Positions 18,676 through 28,193 of a stretch of DNA of 64,000 nt are shown piece by piece. A model generated the notes under the pieces. That model saw nothing but the letters and a program-made list of their open reading frames with translations, was not told the DNA's origin and searched no databases. The stretch is from Yoonia sp. F2084L. Lineage in GTDB: Bacteria; Pseudomonadota; Alphaproteobacteria; Rhodobacterales; Rhodobacteraceae. Position 1 is the stretch's first letter. Each line of letters begins with the position of its first letter. Made by a program: the position numbers and the translations under genes. The stretch is taken from the NCBI RefSeq assembly GCF_023015625.1, contig NZ_JALKAH010000003.1:62001-126000 (forward strand), written 5' to 3'.

Positions 18676-18831
18676 AGCCTGACTATCATTTGGATTGCGG
18701 CCATTATCAATGTTCCACCCAAATGATGCTCTAAAAGCACCTTACACGACGGTGATCTCGGGACAGGTTCACAAAGGTGGCCCCTGTTTGTAAGACATGT
18801 TGCGGACCGGTTGATGGTTGTGGAGGGTCAA

Positions 18832-19767
18832 ATGCCCACGTCTGAGACGAAAATTGTTGTGTTGATCCCGTGCTACAACGAGGAAACGCCGATTGCGCAG
18901 GTGGTCAGTGACTTCAAGCAGGCGCTGCCGGATGCCGATATCTATGTCTATGACAACAACTCAACCGATGACACGGTTGCCGTAGCCAAGGCCGCGGGCG
19001 CTATCGTGCGGTCTGAGCCGCAGCAAGGCAAAGGCAATGTGGTGCGGCGCATGTTTTCTGACATCGAGGCAGATGTGTATGTCATGGTGGATGGTGACAA
19101 CACCTATGAGGCGAAAGCAGCGCCACAGTTGGTGGCCAAGCTGGTTGATGAAAACCTTGATATGGTCAGCGGGTGCCGTGTTACTGAAATTCAAGAGGCC
19201 TATCGCCCCGGTCACCGCTTTGGCAACTGGATGCTGACCGGTCTGGTATCCGCGATTTTCGGCAAACGGACCACGGATATGCTAACCGGGTACCGTGTCT
19301 TTTCGCGTCGGTTTGTAAAAAGCTTTCCGGCTCTGTCGCGCGGTTTTGAGATTGAAACTGAACTGACGGTGCATGCGCTTGAATTGCGGATGCCCATCGC
19401 CGACGTGGAAACGGCCTATCTTGATCGGCTTCCAGGTTCGGACAGTAAATTGAACACGATCCGGGATGGGTTTCGTATCTTGCGCATGATCATCCTGCTG
19501 GTGAAGGAAGAACGCCCTTTGCAAGTGTTTGGGCTGCTTGGTGGTTTGCTTTTCCTCATCTCTCTGGTCTTAGGTTATCCGGTCGTTGCCGAGTATGTGG
19601 AAACAGGGCTTGTACCTCGCTTTCCGACTGCCATTCTGGCCTCTGCTATAGCAGTGATTGCTGTTTTGGTGATCTTGGCCGGTCTGATCCTTGATACGGT
19701 AACCTTGGGCCGCCGCGAGATGAAACGATTGACCTATCTGTCGTTTCCCGCCCCCAAAAATCGTTAG
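18832..19767 (+). CDS. Family 2 glycosyltransferase, GtrB/DPM1-like, with C-terminal membrane anchor
   Basis: 311 residues from ATG 18832, chosen because GGAGG lies five bases upstream. The GT-A domain begins IVVLIPCYNEETPIAQVV and holds the metal-binding DGD at 87-89 in YVMVDGDNTYE, then DMLTGYRVFSRRFVKSFP. Two membrane helices at the C-terminus (about 233-253 and 265-290) are typical of GtrB/PglB-type polyprenyl-phosphate sugar transferases. It probably charges undecaprenyl phosphate with a sugar on the cytoplasmic face. A GtrA gene and a GT-C-like gene follow, forming a three-part Gtr-like cassette. Confidence 0.88.
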   Translation: MPTSETKIVVLIPCYNEETPIAQVVSDFKQALPDADIYVYDNNSTDDTVAVAKAAGAIVRSEPQQGKGNVVRRMFSDIEADVYVMVDGDNTYEAKAAPQLVAKLVDENLDMVSGCRVTEIQEAYRPGHRFGNWMLTGLVSAIFGKRTTDMLTGYRVFSRRFVKSFPALSRGFEIETELTVHALELRMPIADVETAYLDRLPGSDSKLNTIRDGFRILRMIILLVKEERPLQVFGLLGGLLFLISLVLGYPVVAEYVETGLVPRFPTAILASAIAVIAVLVILAGLILDTVTLGRREMKRLTYLSFPAPKNR

Positions 19768-19775
19768 ACGCCCCT

Positions 19776-20171
19776 TTGCAATCCGAGCTTTTCACACAGA
19801 TCATGCGTTTTGGCGTTGTCGGGGCCATCGGTTTTGTGGTCGATGGAGGGTTGCTTTGGTTCCTTATTTCATTGGATATCTCACCTTATATTGCGCGGGC
19901 GCTGTCATTTCCGGTCGCGGTGGTTGTGACATGGGCGCTTAATCGCAACTGGACATTTGTGGCCACAAGCCATGCGCATCCAAAGGGACAGTTTCAGTGC
20001 TATTTTGCGGTGCAGGTCGTTGGCGCGTTAAGCAATTATGGCGTCTATTCGCTGATCATTCTTGGTTTTGGCGTTGCGTCGGCCACAGTGTTCTGGGCAT
20101 TTGTCGCAGGGTCGGCGCTTGGGGCGGTTCTGAATTTCTGCGGGGCGCGCTACGTTGCTTTTCGGGCGTGA
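19776..20171 (+). CDS. GtrA-family membrane protein (first copy)
   Basis: 131 residues, four membrane helices. GtrA proteins are thought to move lipid-linked sugars across the inner membrane. Family marks are QIMRFGVVGAIGFVVDGGLLWF at the start, ALNRNWTF in the middle and LNFCGARYVAFR at the end. The start is uncertain: a TTG at 19776 fits the full family N-terminus, but no Shine-Dalgarno is seen; an ATG nine codons later would trim it. It lies eight bases after the GT2 gene. A close paralogue sits at 24121-24525. Confidence 0.85.
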   Translation: MQSELFTQIMRFGVVGAIGFVVDGGLLWFLISLDISPYIARALSFPVAVVVTWALNRNWTFVATSHAHPKGQFQCYFAVQVVGALSNYGVYSLIILGFGVASATVFWAFVAGSALGAVLNFCGARYVAFRA

Positions 20172-20288
20172 TATGATGATGTTGCGCACCAGACAAAACC
20201 CGTGTTGGACTGCCAAGACAGGTCATTGTTTTGCCCCGTTGATCTGGCAGGTGCCTCACAGCCATCATTTAGCAAGCGACATATCCCA

Positions 20289-22079
20289 ATGAAGCAAACC
20301 AATTTGATTGAATTTGCCCGACAGAGGCCGCTTTTTCTGGTCCTGCTTGGGACCATCACCATTGCGCTGGTCAAGGCTTTCATCGACGGCAGCAAGTTGG
20401 AAAACAACTTTGTCACCATGGGCAATGACGACATCATGCGCCTGTTGACCGTGCGCGACTGGCTTGCCGGGCAAGGGTGGTATGATGTCCGGCAGTATCA
20501 GATGCTGCCGCCCGAGGGCCTGCCGTTGCATTGGTCGCGCTACATTGATGTGGGCATTGCTGCTTTCATCGTACCGCTGTCGTATGTCATGCCCATGGCA
20601 ACCGCCGAGCAGGTCGCCGCTGCAATCTGGCCGACGCTGATTTTGCTTTTGACCATTCTTGCCATCGGATTTGGCACGCGGCGCGTCTTTGAGACGCTGC
20701 CATCCTGTTTTGCTGTGCTTTGCGTGGCCTTTTGGCCGCTGACCGCGGATTTGCACATGGCGGCTGGAAATCTTGATCATCATAACGTGCAGCTGTTGAT
20801 GATGATCATTGTTGCCTTTGCGCTGATCTGGCCCAGCCGCCCCATCGCGGCAGGCGTCGCCGGCGGGGTAGCAGCAGCGTTCTCTCTTGCCATCGGATTG
20901 GAAGGCCTGCCCTTCATTGTGGGTGCCGGGCTCGCGTTTTTTATGCGCGCGCTTTTTGTCGCAACGCCAATGTCGCGTCAACTTCTGGTGGTGTTTTGTA
21001 TCACCTTGGGCATCGCGTCAGCGTTGTTGATGATGGGTCAAACTGCGCCAAGCCTTTGGGCGCAGCCTGTCTGTGACCAGCTTGGCACGCCGACCCTGGC
21101 ACTGATCGCAGTTGCGGGCACTGCGTGTATTGTGCCGATGGCCGCACACCGCTTTCTGCCATCAACCGCATGGCAATTAGGTGCCACGATTGGGCTGACG
21201 GTGATCGGTGTCGGGCTTGCCTGGCCGCTTTTATCAGGGTGTCTGGACGGGCCTTATGGTGATTTGCCGTTGGAGGTGCAGAACATCATTAGCGAACGCA
21301 TTGTCGAGGCAAAGCCGGGTCTGGTGTATCTGCAAGCGCATACAGAATCCGCCTTCATCTTTGGCCTGCCCGTTGTGGTGGCCTTGCTGATGGGGTCAGG
21401 TCTTTGGCTGTCTGCACTGCGCTCGGGGCGTCCAATGGCCCACCGGGATCAAGCGGTTGGTCTTTTGCTGATCTTGGGTCTGGTTGGTTTTGCGATGATG
21501 TTTGTTCAAATGCGCACGGTGATCATGGCAGCCCCGGTCGTGCCGATCATTGGCGGGGTTGTCGTAGCGAAGTTCGTCAAAGGCTACCTGCAACGGCGCG
21601 ATCTGGCGCAAGGATTGGCCGCAATTGCTATCGCAGTCATGATCTCTTCACCAGCGGTCGTGACCAGCCCATTCATTTCGTTGATGACGAAAGACCAGAC
21701 CCATGTTGGCACGACCGCCGCGAATTGCCGAGATTACGCATCTCTCAAGGCGCTCAATGATGTCCCGCCGGCTGTTGTGCTGACCACTGTTAGCTTCGGC
21801 CCTGCTTTGATTTGGGCAACCCATCACAAGGGGCTTTCGGGCCCCTATCACCGCAGTGCCGCCGCGTTTTCGAATGGCATTGTGCCCTTCATGCTGGAGA
21901 GCGCCGAGATGGCGGAATATGTCCGCAACACAGGCGCAACCCATCTGTTGCTGTGCCGTGGCAATAGCTATGACAGCGATTTTGCCACCGACATGGCCAA
22001 CGGTGGCAGCGCTGATTGGTTGCGCCCGGTTACAGTGAATGACGATGCTCAGTTGCTCTTTGAGGTTCTGCCGCGCTGA
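20289..22079 (+). CDS. GT-C-type polytopic membrane glycosyltransferase (STT3/PMT-like)
   Basis: 596 residues from ATG 20289. It is a large membrane protein with about eleven or more helices followed by a soluble tail. The first periplasmic loop holds MGNDDIMRLLTVRDWLAGQGWYD, an acidic motif that GT-C enzymes use to bind metal and the lipid-phosphate sugar. AAGNLDHHNVQLL is a second conserved-looking loop. With the GT2 and GtrA genes just upstream it would be the transferase that moves the flipped sugar onto a surface acceptor (GtrC role, inference). The C-terminal part (about 450-596) is soluble, probably periplasmic. Confidence 0.75.
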   Translation: MKQTNLIEFARQRPLFLVLLGTITIALVKAFIDGSKLENNFVTMGNDDIMRLLTVRDWLAGQGWYDVRQYQMLPPEGLPLHWSRYIDVGIAAFIVPLSYVMPMATAEQVAAAIWPTLILLLTILAIGFGTRRVFETLPSCFAVLCVAFWPLTADLHMAAGNLDHHNVQLLMMIIVAFALIWPSRPIAAGVAGGVAAAFSLAIGLEGLPFIVGAGLAFFMRALFVATPMSRQLLVVFCITLGIASALLMMGQTAPSLWAQPVCDQLGTPTLALIAVAGTACIVPMAAHRFLPSTAWQLGATIGLTVIGVGLAWPLLSGCLDGPYGDLPLEVQNIISERIVEAKPGLVYLQAHTESAFIFGLPVVVALLMGSGLWLSALRSGRPMAHRDQAVGLLLILGLVGFAMMFVQMRTVIMAAPVVPIIGGVVVAKFVKGYLQRRDLAQGLAAIAIAVMISSPAVVTSPFISLMTKDQTHVGTTAANCRDYASLKALNDVPPAVVLTTVSFGPALIWATHHKGLSGPYHRSAAAFSNGIVPFMLESAEMAEYVRNTGATHLLLCRGNSYDSDFATDMANGGSADWLRPVTVNDDAQLLFEVLPR

Positions 22080-22145
22080 TTTGGCGTTGCATTCCGCGCG
22101 GTGCTACCGCTTATCTGACGGGCAGTTGAAAAGTGGATCAGGGCG

Positions 22146-24146
22146 ATGGCTTACCTTTTGGGTGTTGATACCGGTGGCACATACACCGACGCCGTCGTTT
22201 TGGACGAGGCGGCGGATATGGTTGTGGCATCTGCCAAGGCGCTGACGTCCCGCCCCGATCTGGCTGTTGGCGTCGGTGCGGCGATTGATGCCGCGATTGC
22301 CAAGGCAGGGGTTGATACCGCCGACATTGCGATGGTGTCGCTGTCGACGACGCTGGCGACCAATGCACTGGTCGAAGGTCAGGGTGGGCGGATTGCGCTG
22401 ATTGCCATTGGGTTCGACGATGCCGATCTTGGCCGTGCGGGGCTGACAGAGGCGTTACGCGGCGATCCTGTTATCCGCCTTGCTGGCGGTCACAATCACG
22501 CAGGCAGCGAAGTCGCTGTTTTGGACTTGGATGTATTGCGCGACGCGCTTCTGCAATTGGACGCGGGGGTGACCGGCTTTGCCGTTGCCGCCAGTTTTGC
22601 CACACGCAACCCTGCGCATGAAGTCGCGGCCCGTGATCTGATCCGCGACATCACCGGCAAGCCGGTTAGTTGCTCGCATGATCTAAGCCAAGCGCTGGGC
22701 GGGCCAAAACGCGCCCTGACGGCGGTACTGAATGCCCGGCTGATTGGTATGCTTGATCGCTTGATCACCGCCTGTGAGGATCATCTGACTGCTATTGGTA
22801 TCACCGCCCGCCTGATGGTCGTGCGCGGGGATGGCGCACTGGTTTCCGCCGATCTTGCGCGTGAAAAACCGATTGAGACGATCCTGAGCGGGCCTGCCGC
22901 ATCCATCGCCGGTGCCAGTTGGCTGACGGGTGAAACCGACGCGCTTGTCAGTGATATTGGCGGGACAACGACGGACGTGTGCCTGTTGCGTGATGGCCGC
23001 CCCAAGATCGACCCGCAAGGTGCTCGCGTTGGCCCGTTCCGCACGATGGTTGAGGCGGTGGCGATGCGCACCACAGGTCTGGGCGGCGATAGCGAGGTGC
23101 ATGTTGTCGATGGGCTGGATGGGGGGCTCCGGTTGGGGCCGCGCCGTTTGATGCCGGTGGCGCTTGCGGCCAATCTTTATCCTGACGTGGTGCATAGCGC
23201 TTTGGATCGGGCTTTGGCGCAGGACATTCCTGCTGCTGATGGTGGCCAATTTGCGATTCCCCTTTGGGACAAAACACCGCTTGGTTTGGACCAGCGCGAG
23301 CAGACGATTGTTGACCGTTTGACGGAAGGCCCTTTGCGTTTGAGCCATGCGGTGCAGTCGCGCATGGAAAGCCCGGCTTTGGGCCGTTTGGTAGCGCAGG
23401 GTTTGGTCATATTGGCGGGCATCACCCCGTCTGATGCAGCGCATGCGCTGGGCTTTGTGGACGCGTGGGATTCTGCCGCTGCCGAAAAGGCCCTGACCCT
23501 TTTTGCACGCCGCCGGACCGGTGCTGGTACGCGGTTAACCGACAGCGGGCAGGCGCTTGCACGGCAGATCGTTGATCAACTGACGGCACAAACCGCTGAT
23601 TGCTTGTTGCAAGCCGGGTTTGCAGAGGATGATCTGGAATGGAGTGATCCCGCCGCCTTGGCGCAGCATCCGCTAAGCATGGCTGGCTTGGACAAGCATG
23701 ATGGTGTGGTTCAGGTGCGCCTGTCGCTGGGTGTGCCGGTCGTTGGCCTTGGCGCCTCTGCGGCAACTTACTATGGGGCTGTCGGAGACCGCCTTGGGAC
23801 GCGTATGGTCTTGCCGCAGCACGCGGGTGTGGCGAATGCGATTGGCGCAGTTGTGGGGCAGGTGCGGATGCAGGCCACCGGAACGGTGACCAGCGCAGGC
23901 GAAGGGGCATTTGCCGTGCACTTGCCGCAGGGCCCCAAGACTTTTGCCGATCGTGATGCCGCGTTGGACATGCTCGAAACCGCATTGCGGGTAGAGGCCG
24001 AAACCTTGGTGCGCGCCTCTGGTGTCGAGGACATCCGCTTTTCCGTGGTGCGGGATATCTCGGAGGCCGAGATTGAGAACCGCACGATGTTTGTTGAGGC
24101 CGTGATCCGCGTCGAAGCCAGTGGCAGGCCACGTATTGCGCTCTGA
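22146..24146 (+). CDS. Hydantoinase/oxoprolinase-family protein (HyuA-like subunit)
   Basis: 666 residues. The N-terminal ATP-binding fold reads LLGVDTGGTYTDAVVLD (4-20), and the second ATP-binding motif is VSDIGGTTTDVCLLRDG near 275. ETILSGPAASIAGA precedes it. This matches the A subunit of N-methylhydantoinase/acetone carboxylase/oxoprolinase enzymes. These enzymes usually need a B subunit; no hyuB follows here, so it may pair with a distant subunit or act alone. The last 26 bases overlap the next GtrA frame if that gene starts at its GTG. Confidence 0.85.
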   Translation: MAYLLGVDTGGTYTDAVVLDEAADMVVASAKALTSRPDLAVGVGAAIDAAIAKAGVDTADIAMVSLSTTLATNALVEGQGGRIALIAIGFDDADLGRAGLTEALRGDPVIRLAGGHNHAGSEVAVLDLDVLRDALLQLDAGVTGFAVAASFATRNPAHEVAARDLIRDITGKPVSCSHDLSQALGGPKRALTAVLNARLIGMLDRLITACEDHLTAIGITARLMVVRGDGALVSADLAREKPIETILSGPAASIAGASWLTGETDALVSDIGGTTTDVCLLRDGRPKIDPQGARVGPFRTMVEAVAMRTTGLGGDSEVHVVDGLDGGLRLGPRRLMPVALAANLYPDVVHSALDRALAQDIPAADGGQFAIPLWDKTPLGLDQREQTIVDRLTEGPLRLSHAVQSRMESPALGRLVAQGLVILAGITPSDAAHALGFVDAWDSAAAEKALTLFARRRTGAGTRLTDSGQALARQIVDQLTAQTADCLLQAGFAEDDLEWSDPAALAQHPLSMAGLDKHDGVVQVRLSLGVPVVGLGASAATYYGAVGDRLGTRMVLPQHAGVANAIGAVVGQVRMQATGTVTSAGEGAFAVHLPQGPKTFADRDAALDMLETALRVEAETLVRASGVEDIRFSVVRDISEAEIENRTMFVEAVIRVEASGRPRIAL

Positions 24147-24525
24147 TCTGATTACACAAGTCCTGCGCTTTGGCGTAGTGGGGACGATAGGTTTCGTGGT
24201 CGATGGCGGGCTGTTGTGGTTCTTTTTGTCGTTCGACATATCGCCTTATCTGGCACGGGCACTGTCGTTCCCGATGGCAGTGATGGTCACGTGGGCTTTG
24301 AATCGCAATTGGACTTTTCGTGCCTCAAGGCAGCGGAACAAAGGCCAGTTTCGCCGTTACGTTGGGGTGCAGGTCGCGGGTAACCTGACGAACTATGCGA
24401 CGTACTCCTTGATTATCGGCCTGTTTGGCACCGCGAGCATGACCGTCTTTGCCGCCTTTGTTTCAGGGTCGTTTCTTGGGTCCTGTCTGAATTTTCTGGG
24501 TGCCCGCTTCTTTGCCTTCCGCTGA
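24121..24525 (+). CDS. GtrA-family membrane protein (second copy)
   Basis: 134 residues counted from a GTG at 24121, which overlaps the hydantoinase-like gene by 26 bases; a later start is possible. It shares long stretches with the first GtrA at 19776: RFGVVGxIGFVVDGGLLWF, DISPYxARALSFPxAVxVTWALNRNWTF, and the C-terminal LNFxGAR. It has four membrane helices. The position ahead of a CDP-alcohol phosphotransferase fits a role in lipid-linked sugar transfer. Which sugar it moves is unknown. Confidence 0.82.
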   Translation: MAGHVLRSDLITQVLRFGVVGTIGFVVDGGLLWFFLSFDISPYLARALSFPMAVMVTWALNRNWTFRASRQRNKGQFRRYVGVQVAGNLTNYATYSLIIGLFGTASMTVFAAFVSGSFLGSCLNFLGARFFAFR

Positions 24526-24622
24526 TTGTGTCAAAGAGTGTTGTTGCACTCACATTGTCGTCAGGCTGATTGCGCCACTCGGTCGCATCGTCCACAAGGA
24601 TCACAACTTTGGATAGGGTTTC

Positions 24623-25231
24623 ATGCTTGACCGTCACGCACGCCAATTGATTGATCCACCGCTGAACCAAGTCGGTCGCGGGCTGGCTTCGCGTGGGTTC
24701 ACGGCGGATGGGGTGACGCTGATTGGTCTGGGTTTGGGGCTGTTGGCGGCTCTTCTGATTGCATTGGGGCAATTCGGATGGGCGCTGGTCCCCTTGCTGG
24801 CCAGCCGTATTGCCGATGGACTTGATGGGGCCGTCGCCCGCGCGACACAAAAGACCGACTTTGGTGGTTACCTTGATATCGCTGTCGATTTTCTATTCTA
24901 CGGCGCGATCCCGATGGCCTTTGTGATCTATAATCCGACTGCGAATGGTGCAGCGGGTGCTTTCCTTCTGACCTCCTTCTATTTCAACGGCACCAGCTTT
25001 TTGGGCTACGCGATCCTGGCCGAAAAACATGGCCATAAGACCGACGCGCAAGGCCAGAAATCCCTCTACTATTCCAACGGCATTCTGGAGGGGACCGAGA
25101 CCATCGTGTTCTTTGTGATCCTGTGTCTGCTGCCCGTCTATTTCTCTCCGCTGGCATGGGTCTTTGGCGCCCTTTGCTTTGCGACCGCCACACTGCGGAT
25201 TTATGCCGCCAAACAAATCTACAAGAACTGA
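24623..25231 (+). CDS. CDP-alcohol phosphatidyltransferase family protein (YnjF-like)
   Basis: 202 residues with about six membrane helices. The family motif D-G-x2-A-R-x8-G-x3-D-x3-D is complete (DGLDGAVAR, then GG at the GxxxD position and DIAVD), so catalysis is likely. It transfers a phosphoalcohol from CDP-alcohol to an acceptor. It lies 12 bases before the start of a YnjB-like binding protein, the same partners found in the E. coli ynj cluster (YnjF with YnjB-C-D). That neighbourhood rather than the motif suggests the YnjF subgroup. Confidence 0.88.
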   Translation: MLDRHARQLIDPPLNQVGRGLASRGFTADGVTLIGLGLGLLAALLIALGQFGWALVPLLASRIADGLDGAVARATQKTDFGGYLDIAVDFLFYGAIPMAFVIYNPTANGAAGAFLLTSFYFNGTSFLGYAILAEKHGHKTDAQGQKSLYYSNGILEGTETIVFFVILCLLPVYFSPLAWVFGALCFATATLRIYAAKQIYKN

Positions 25232-25243
25232 AGGACCTCCCAC

Positions 25244-26443
25244 ATGAAACATCTTGCCGTATTGGCTGCATTGCTGGCCCCCGTGCCCGTGCTGGCCGAC
25301 ATTGATCCTGCCAACTGGGACGCCGTAACAGCCGAGGCTGAAGGCCAGACCGTGTTCTGGAACGCATGGGGCGGCTCGACGACAACCAATGACTTCATCG
25401 CATGGGTCGGTGACCGCGTGATGGAAGATTACGGCGTGACGCTGGAGCATGTGAAGCTGACCGATACCGCCGACGCTGTGACCCGTGTTTTGTCTGAAAA
25501 GCAGGCCGGTGAAGATGACGATGGCGCCATCGACATGATCTGGATTAACGGCGCGAACTTTGCTGCGATGAAAGAGGCTGATCTGCTCTTTGGTCCTTAT
25601 GCCGAGCAACTGCCGAACTGGGCTATTGTAGATAGCGAAGGCAAATCTGTGCAGACCGACTTTACCGTGCCAACCGAAGGGTTCGAAAGTCCTTGGGCGA
25701 TGGCACAGGTGGTCTTTGTGCATGACACCGCTGATATGCCTGACCGCCTTGGGTCCATGCAGGCCTTGCTTGAGTGGTCGGCTGCAAACCCCGGTCGTTT
25801 CAGCTATCCCCAGCCGCCAGATTTTCTGGGTACGACGTTCCTGAAACAGGTTTTGGTCGATATTCTGCCTGATGCGTCCGTGCTGGCTGCGCCCGCAACG
25901 GATGAAACCTATGACGAGGTGACAGCCCCGCTTTGGGCCTATCTTGATGAATTGACCCCGAACCTCTGGCGTGAAGGCAAGGCTTATCCTGCCACCGGCA
26001 CCGCAATGTTCCCGCTGATCGCCGATGGTGAGCTTGATCTGTCGATCTCGTTCAGCCCGGGTGCTGCCTCAACTGCGATCGCCAATAACGAACTGCCGCC
26101 AACCGTGCGGACGTTTGTTTTGGACAAAGGCACCATTGGCAACGCGTCTTTTGTTGCGATCCCTTACAATTCAGGCTCCAAGGCGGGCGCCATGGTTGTC
26201 GCGAATTTCCTGATGTCGGCGGAAGCACAAGCCCGCGCGCAGGACCCAGCGATTTTGGGCTATGGCACTGTGCTGAACATGGATGCGTTGTCTGAAGATG
26301 ATCGTGCGTTGTTTGATGCGCTGGACCTCGGTGTCGCAACACTCAGCCCTGCTGAGTTGGGAACCGTTCAGGCCGAACCACACCCAAGCTGGATGGTACG
26401 GATCGCGGATGACTGGATGACCCGTTACGGTGTTGCGCAGTAA
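25244..26443 (+). CDS. ABC transporter substrate-binding protein (YnjB-like)
   Basis: 399 residues with a signal peptide (MKHLAVLAALLAPVPVLA-DID). AAGGA lies nine or ten bases before the ATG. The mature protein begins NWDAVTAEAEGQTVFWNAWGGSTTTNDFIAW, characteristic of the YnjB branch of extracellular solute-binding proteins. DMIWINGANF and PTEGFESPWAMAQVVFVHDTA follow. The transported ligand of this branch is not established to my knowledge. It is followed directly by a fused permease and an ATPase, forming a complete importer. Confidence 0.88.
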   Translation: MKHLAVLAALLAPVPVLADIDPANWDAVTAEAEGQTVFWNAWGGSTTTNDFIAWVGDRVMEDYGVTLEHVKLTDTADAVTRVLSEKQAGEDDDGAIDMIWINGANFAAMKEADLLFGPYAEQLPNWAIVDSEGKSVQTDFTVPTEGFESPWAMAQVVFVHDTADMPDRLGSMQALLEWSAANPGRFSYPQPPDFLGTTFLKQVLVDILPDASVLAAPATDETYDEVTAPLWAYLDELTPNLWREGKAYPATGTAMFPLIADGELDLSISFSPGAASTAIANNELPPTVRTFVLDKGTIGNASFVAIPYNSGSKAGAMVVANFLMSAEAQARAQDPAILGYGTVLNMDALSEDDRALFDALDLGVATLSPAELGTVQAEPHPSWMVRIADDWMTRYGVAQ

Positions 26444-26498
26444 GAGTGCTGTTCTTGGTGAAACGCGGTCCCGGATCAAAACCGGGACCGTGTGGCAA

Positions 26499-28193
26499 AT
26501 GAACCGCCGTCGTTTTCTTCCTATTTTGCCCGCGCTGACGCTGTTGGCGATGCTGGGTCCGGTGATTGCCGGGCTTTGGGGCACGGTCATGCCCGCTTTT
26601 GGGCATTTGCCCGCGGCGGGGCTGACCGGTCCATCGCTGGACCCGTTTCGTGATCTGTTTGACTGGGCGGGCCTGCCGCGGGCGATGCTATTGTCGATTT
26701 CGACTGGGTTGCTGGCGACATCCATTTCGCTGGCGATTGTCATGCTGGTCACAGCAGGGTGGTCCGGTACGCGGCCTTTCCGCGCGTTGGAGCGGCTGTT
26801 GTCTCCGCTCCTCTCAGTCCCCCACGCCGCTGCCGCCTTTGGCCTTGCGTTTTTGATTGCCCCCTCGGGCTGGTTGTCGCGGTTGATGTCACCGGGTGTC
26901 ACTGGCTGGGATCGCCCCCCGGACCTGTTAATCGTTCAGGATACATGGGGTCTGACAATGACCGCCGGGTTGATCGTGAAGGAAGTGCCGTTCCTTTTGC
27001 TGATCACGCTGGCGGCCCTTGGGCAGGCGGATGCCCAACGCAGCGTGACCATTTCGCAGGCGCTGGGCTATGGCCGTTTGACAGGGTGGCTCAAGACGGT
27101 GTTCCCCCGTGTCTATGCCCAGATCAGACCGCCTATTTACGTCGTCCTCGCTTATTCGATGTCTGTTGTGGATGTCGCTGTGATCCTTGGCCCGAACACG
27201 CCACCGTCGCTCTCCGTACAGATCGTCAAGTGGATGTCCGACCCCGACCTTGCGATGCGGCTTGAAGGGGCGGCGGGTGCTTTGCTGCAACTGGCTCTCG
27301 TGATTGGTGCGCTGGTGTTCTGGCGCATTGGTGAATACGTCATTGGGCGGTTAGGTCAGCGTTGGATTGCCTCAGGTGCGCGGGGTAGGTTGGACCCTGT
27401 TGTCGCGCAGCTCGCCCTGTTTGCAGGGGCCGCATCTGCCCTGGCTGTGCTGCTTGGCATGGTGGTGCTGGCGATCTGGTCGTTTGCCGGGTTCTGGGGG
27501 TTTCCCGACGCCTTTCCTGACACGTTCACCCTGCGCAATTGGATGCGCTTTGGTCCCGGTACGTTAGAGGCCTTGGGCGAGACGGCGTTGATTGCGATCA
27601 CCGTGGCACTTGCCGCGTTGATCCTGACGATTGGGTGTCTGGAAGCCGAGTATCGCTTTGGCCTGTCTTTCAGTCAGCGGGCCGTTTGGCTGCTCTACCT
27701 ACCACTCTTGATCCCGCAGACCGCTTTCCTGCCCGGATTGCAGACCTTGATGCTGAACCTTGGTGCCGATGTGGGGCGGTTGCCGGTGATGGCGGCGCAT
27801 CTGGTTTTCGTCTTGCCGTATGTGTTCCTGTCGCTCGCCGATCCGTTTCGCGCGTGGGACACGCGGATGGGCACTATCGCGGCAGCCCTGCGCGCCAGCC
27901 CAAATGGCGTGCTGTGGCGGGTACGCCTGCCGATGCTGCTGCGCCCGATCCTGACCGCCTTGGCTGTTGGGTTGGCGGTGTCGGTGGGGCAGTATCTGGC
28001 GACCTTGCTGATTGGCGGGGGCCGGGTTGCGACACTGACGACCGAAGCCGTGGCGTTGGCGTCAGGTGGTGATCGTCGGGCGATTGCGGTTTATGGATTG
28101 ATGCAGACCGGGGCCGCGCTGGTCCCCTTTGCGCTGGCGCTATTGCTGCCTGCGCTGGTCTGGCGCAACAGAAAAGGATTGCAGCATGGATAA
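26499..28193 (+). CDS. ABC transporter permease, two fused permease domains (YnjC/ThiP-like)
   Basis: 564 residues from ATG 26499; a GTG at 26430 would add 23 residues that overlap the SBP end and look unlike a membrane start. The protein has about 12 helices in two halves. The EAA loop of each half can be seen (SQALGYGRLTGWLKTVFPRVYAQIRP and AAALRASPNGVLWRVRLPMLLRPIL). Fusion of both permease halves in one chain is typical of the thiamine/iron/YnjC class. It overlaps the ATPase start by eight bases. Confidence 0.87.
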   Translation: MNRRRFLPILPALTLLAMLGPVIAGLWGTVMPAFGHLPAAGLTGPSLDPFRDLFDWAGLPRAMLLSISTGLLATSISLAIVMLVTAGWSGTRPFRALERLLSPLLSVPHAAAAFGLAFLIAPSGWLSRLMSPGVTGWDRPPDLLIVQDTWGLTMTAGLIVKEVPFLLLITLAALGQADAQRSVTISQALGYGRLTGWLKTVFPRVYAQIRPPIYVVLAYSMSVVDVAVILGPNTPPSLSVQIVKWMSDPDLAMRLEGAAGALLQLALVIGALVFWRIGEYVIGRLGQRWIASGARGRLDPVVAQLALFAGAASALAVLLGMVVLAIWSFAGFWGFPDAFPDTFTLRNWMRFGPGTLEALGETALIAITVALAALILTIGCLEAEYRFGLSFSQRAVWLLYLPLLIPQTAFLPGLQTLMLNLGADVGRLPVMAAHLVFVLPYVFLSLADPFRAWDTRMGTIAAALRASPNGVLWRVRLPMLLRPILTALAVGLAVSVGQYLATLLIGGGRVATLTTEAVALASGGDRRAIAVYGLMQTGAALVPFALALLLPALVWRNRKGLQHG

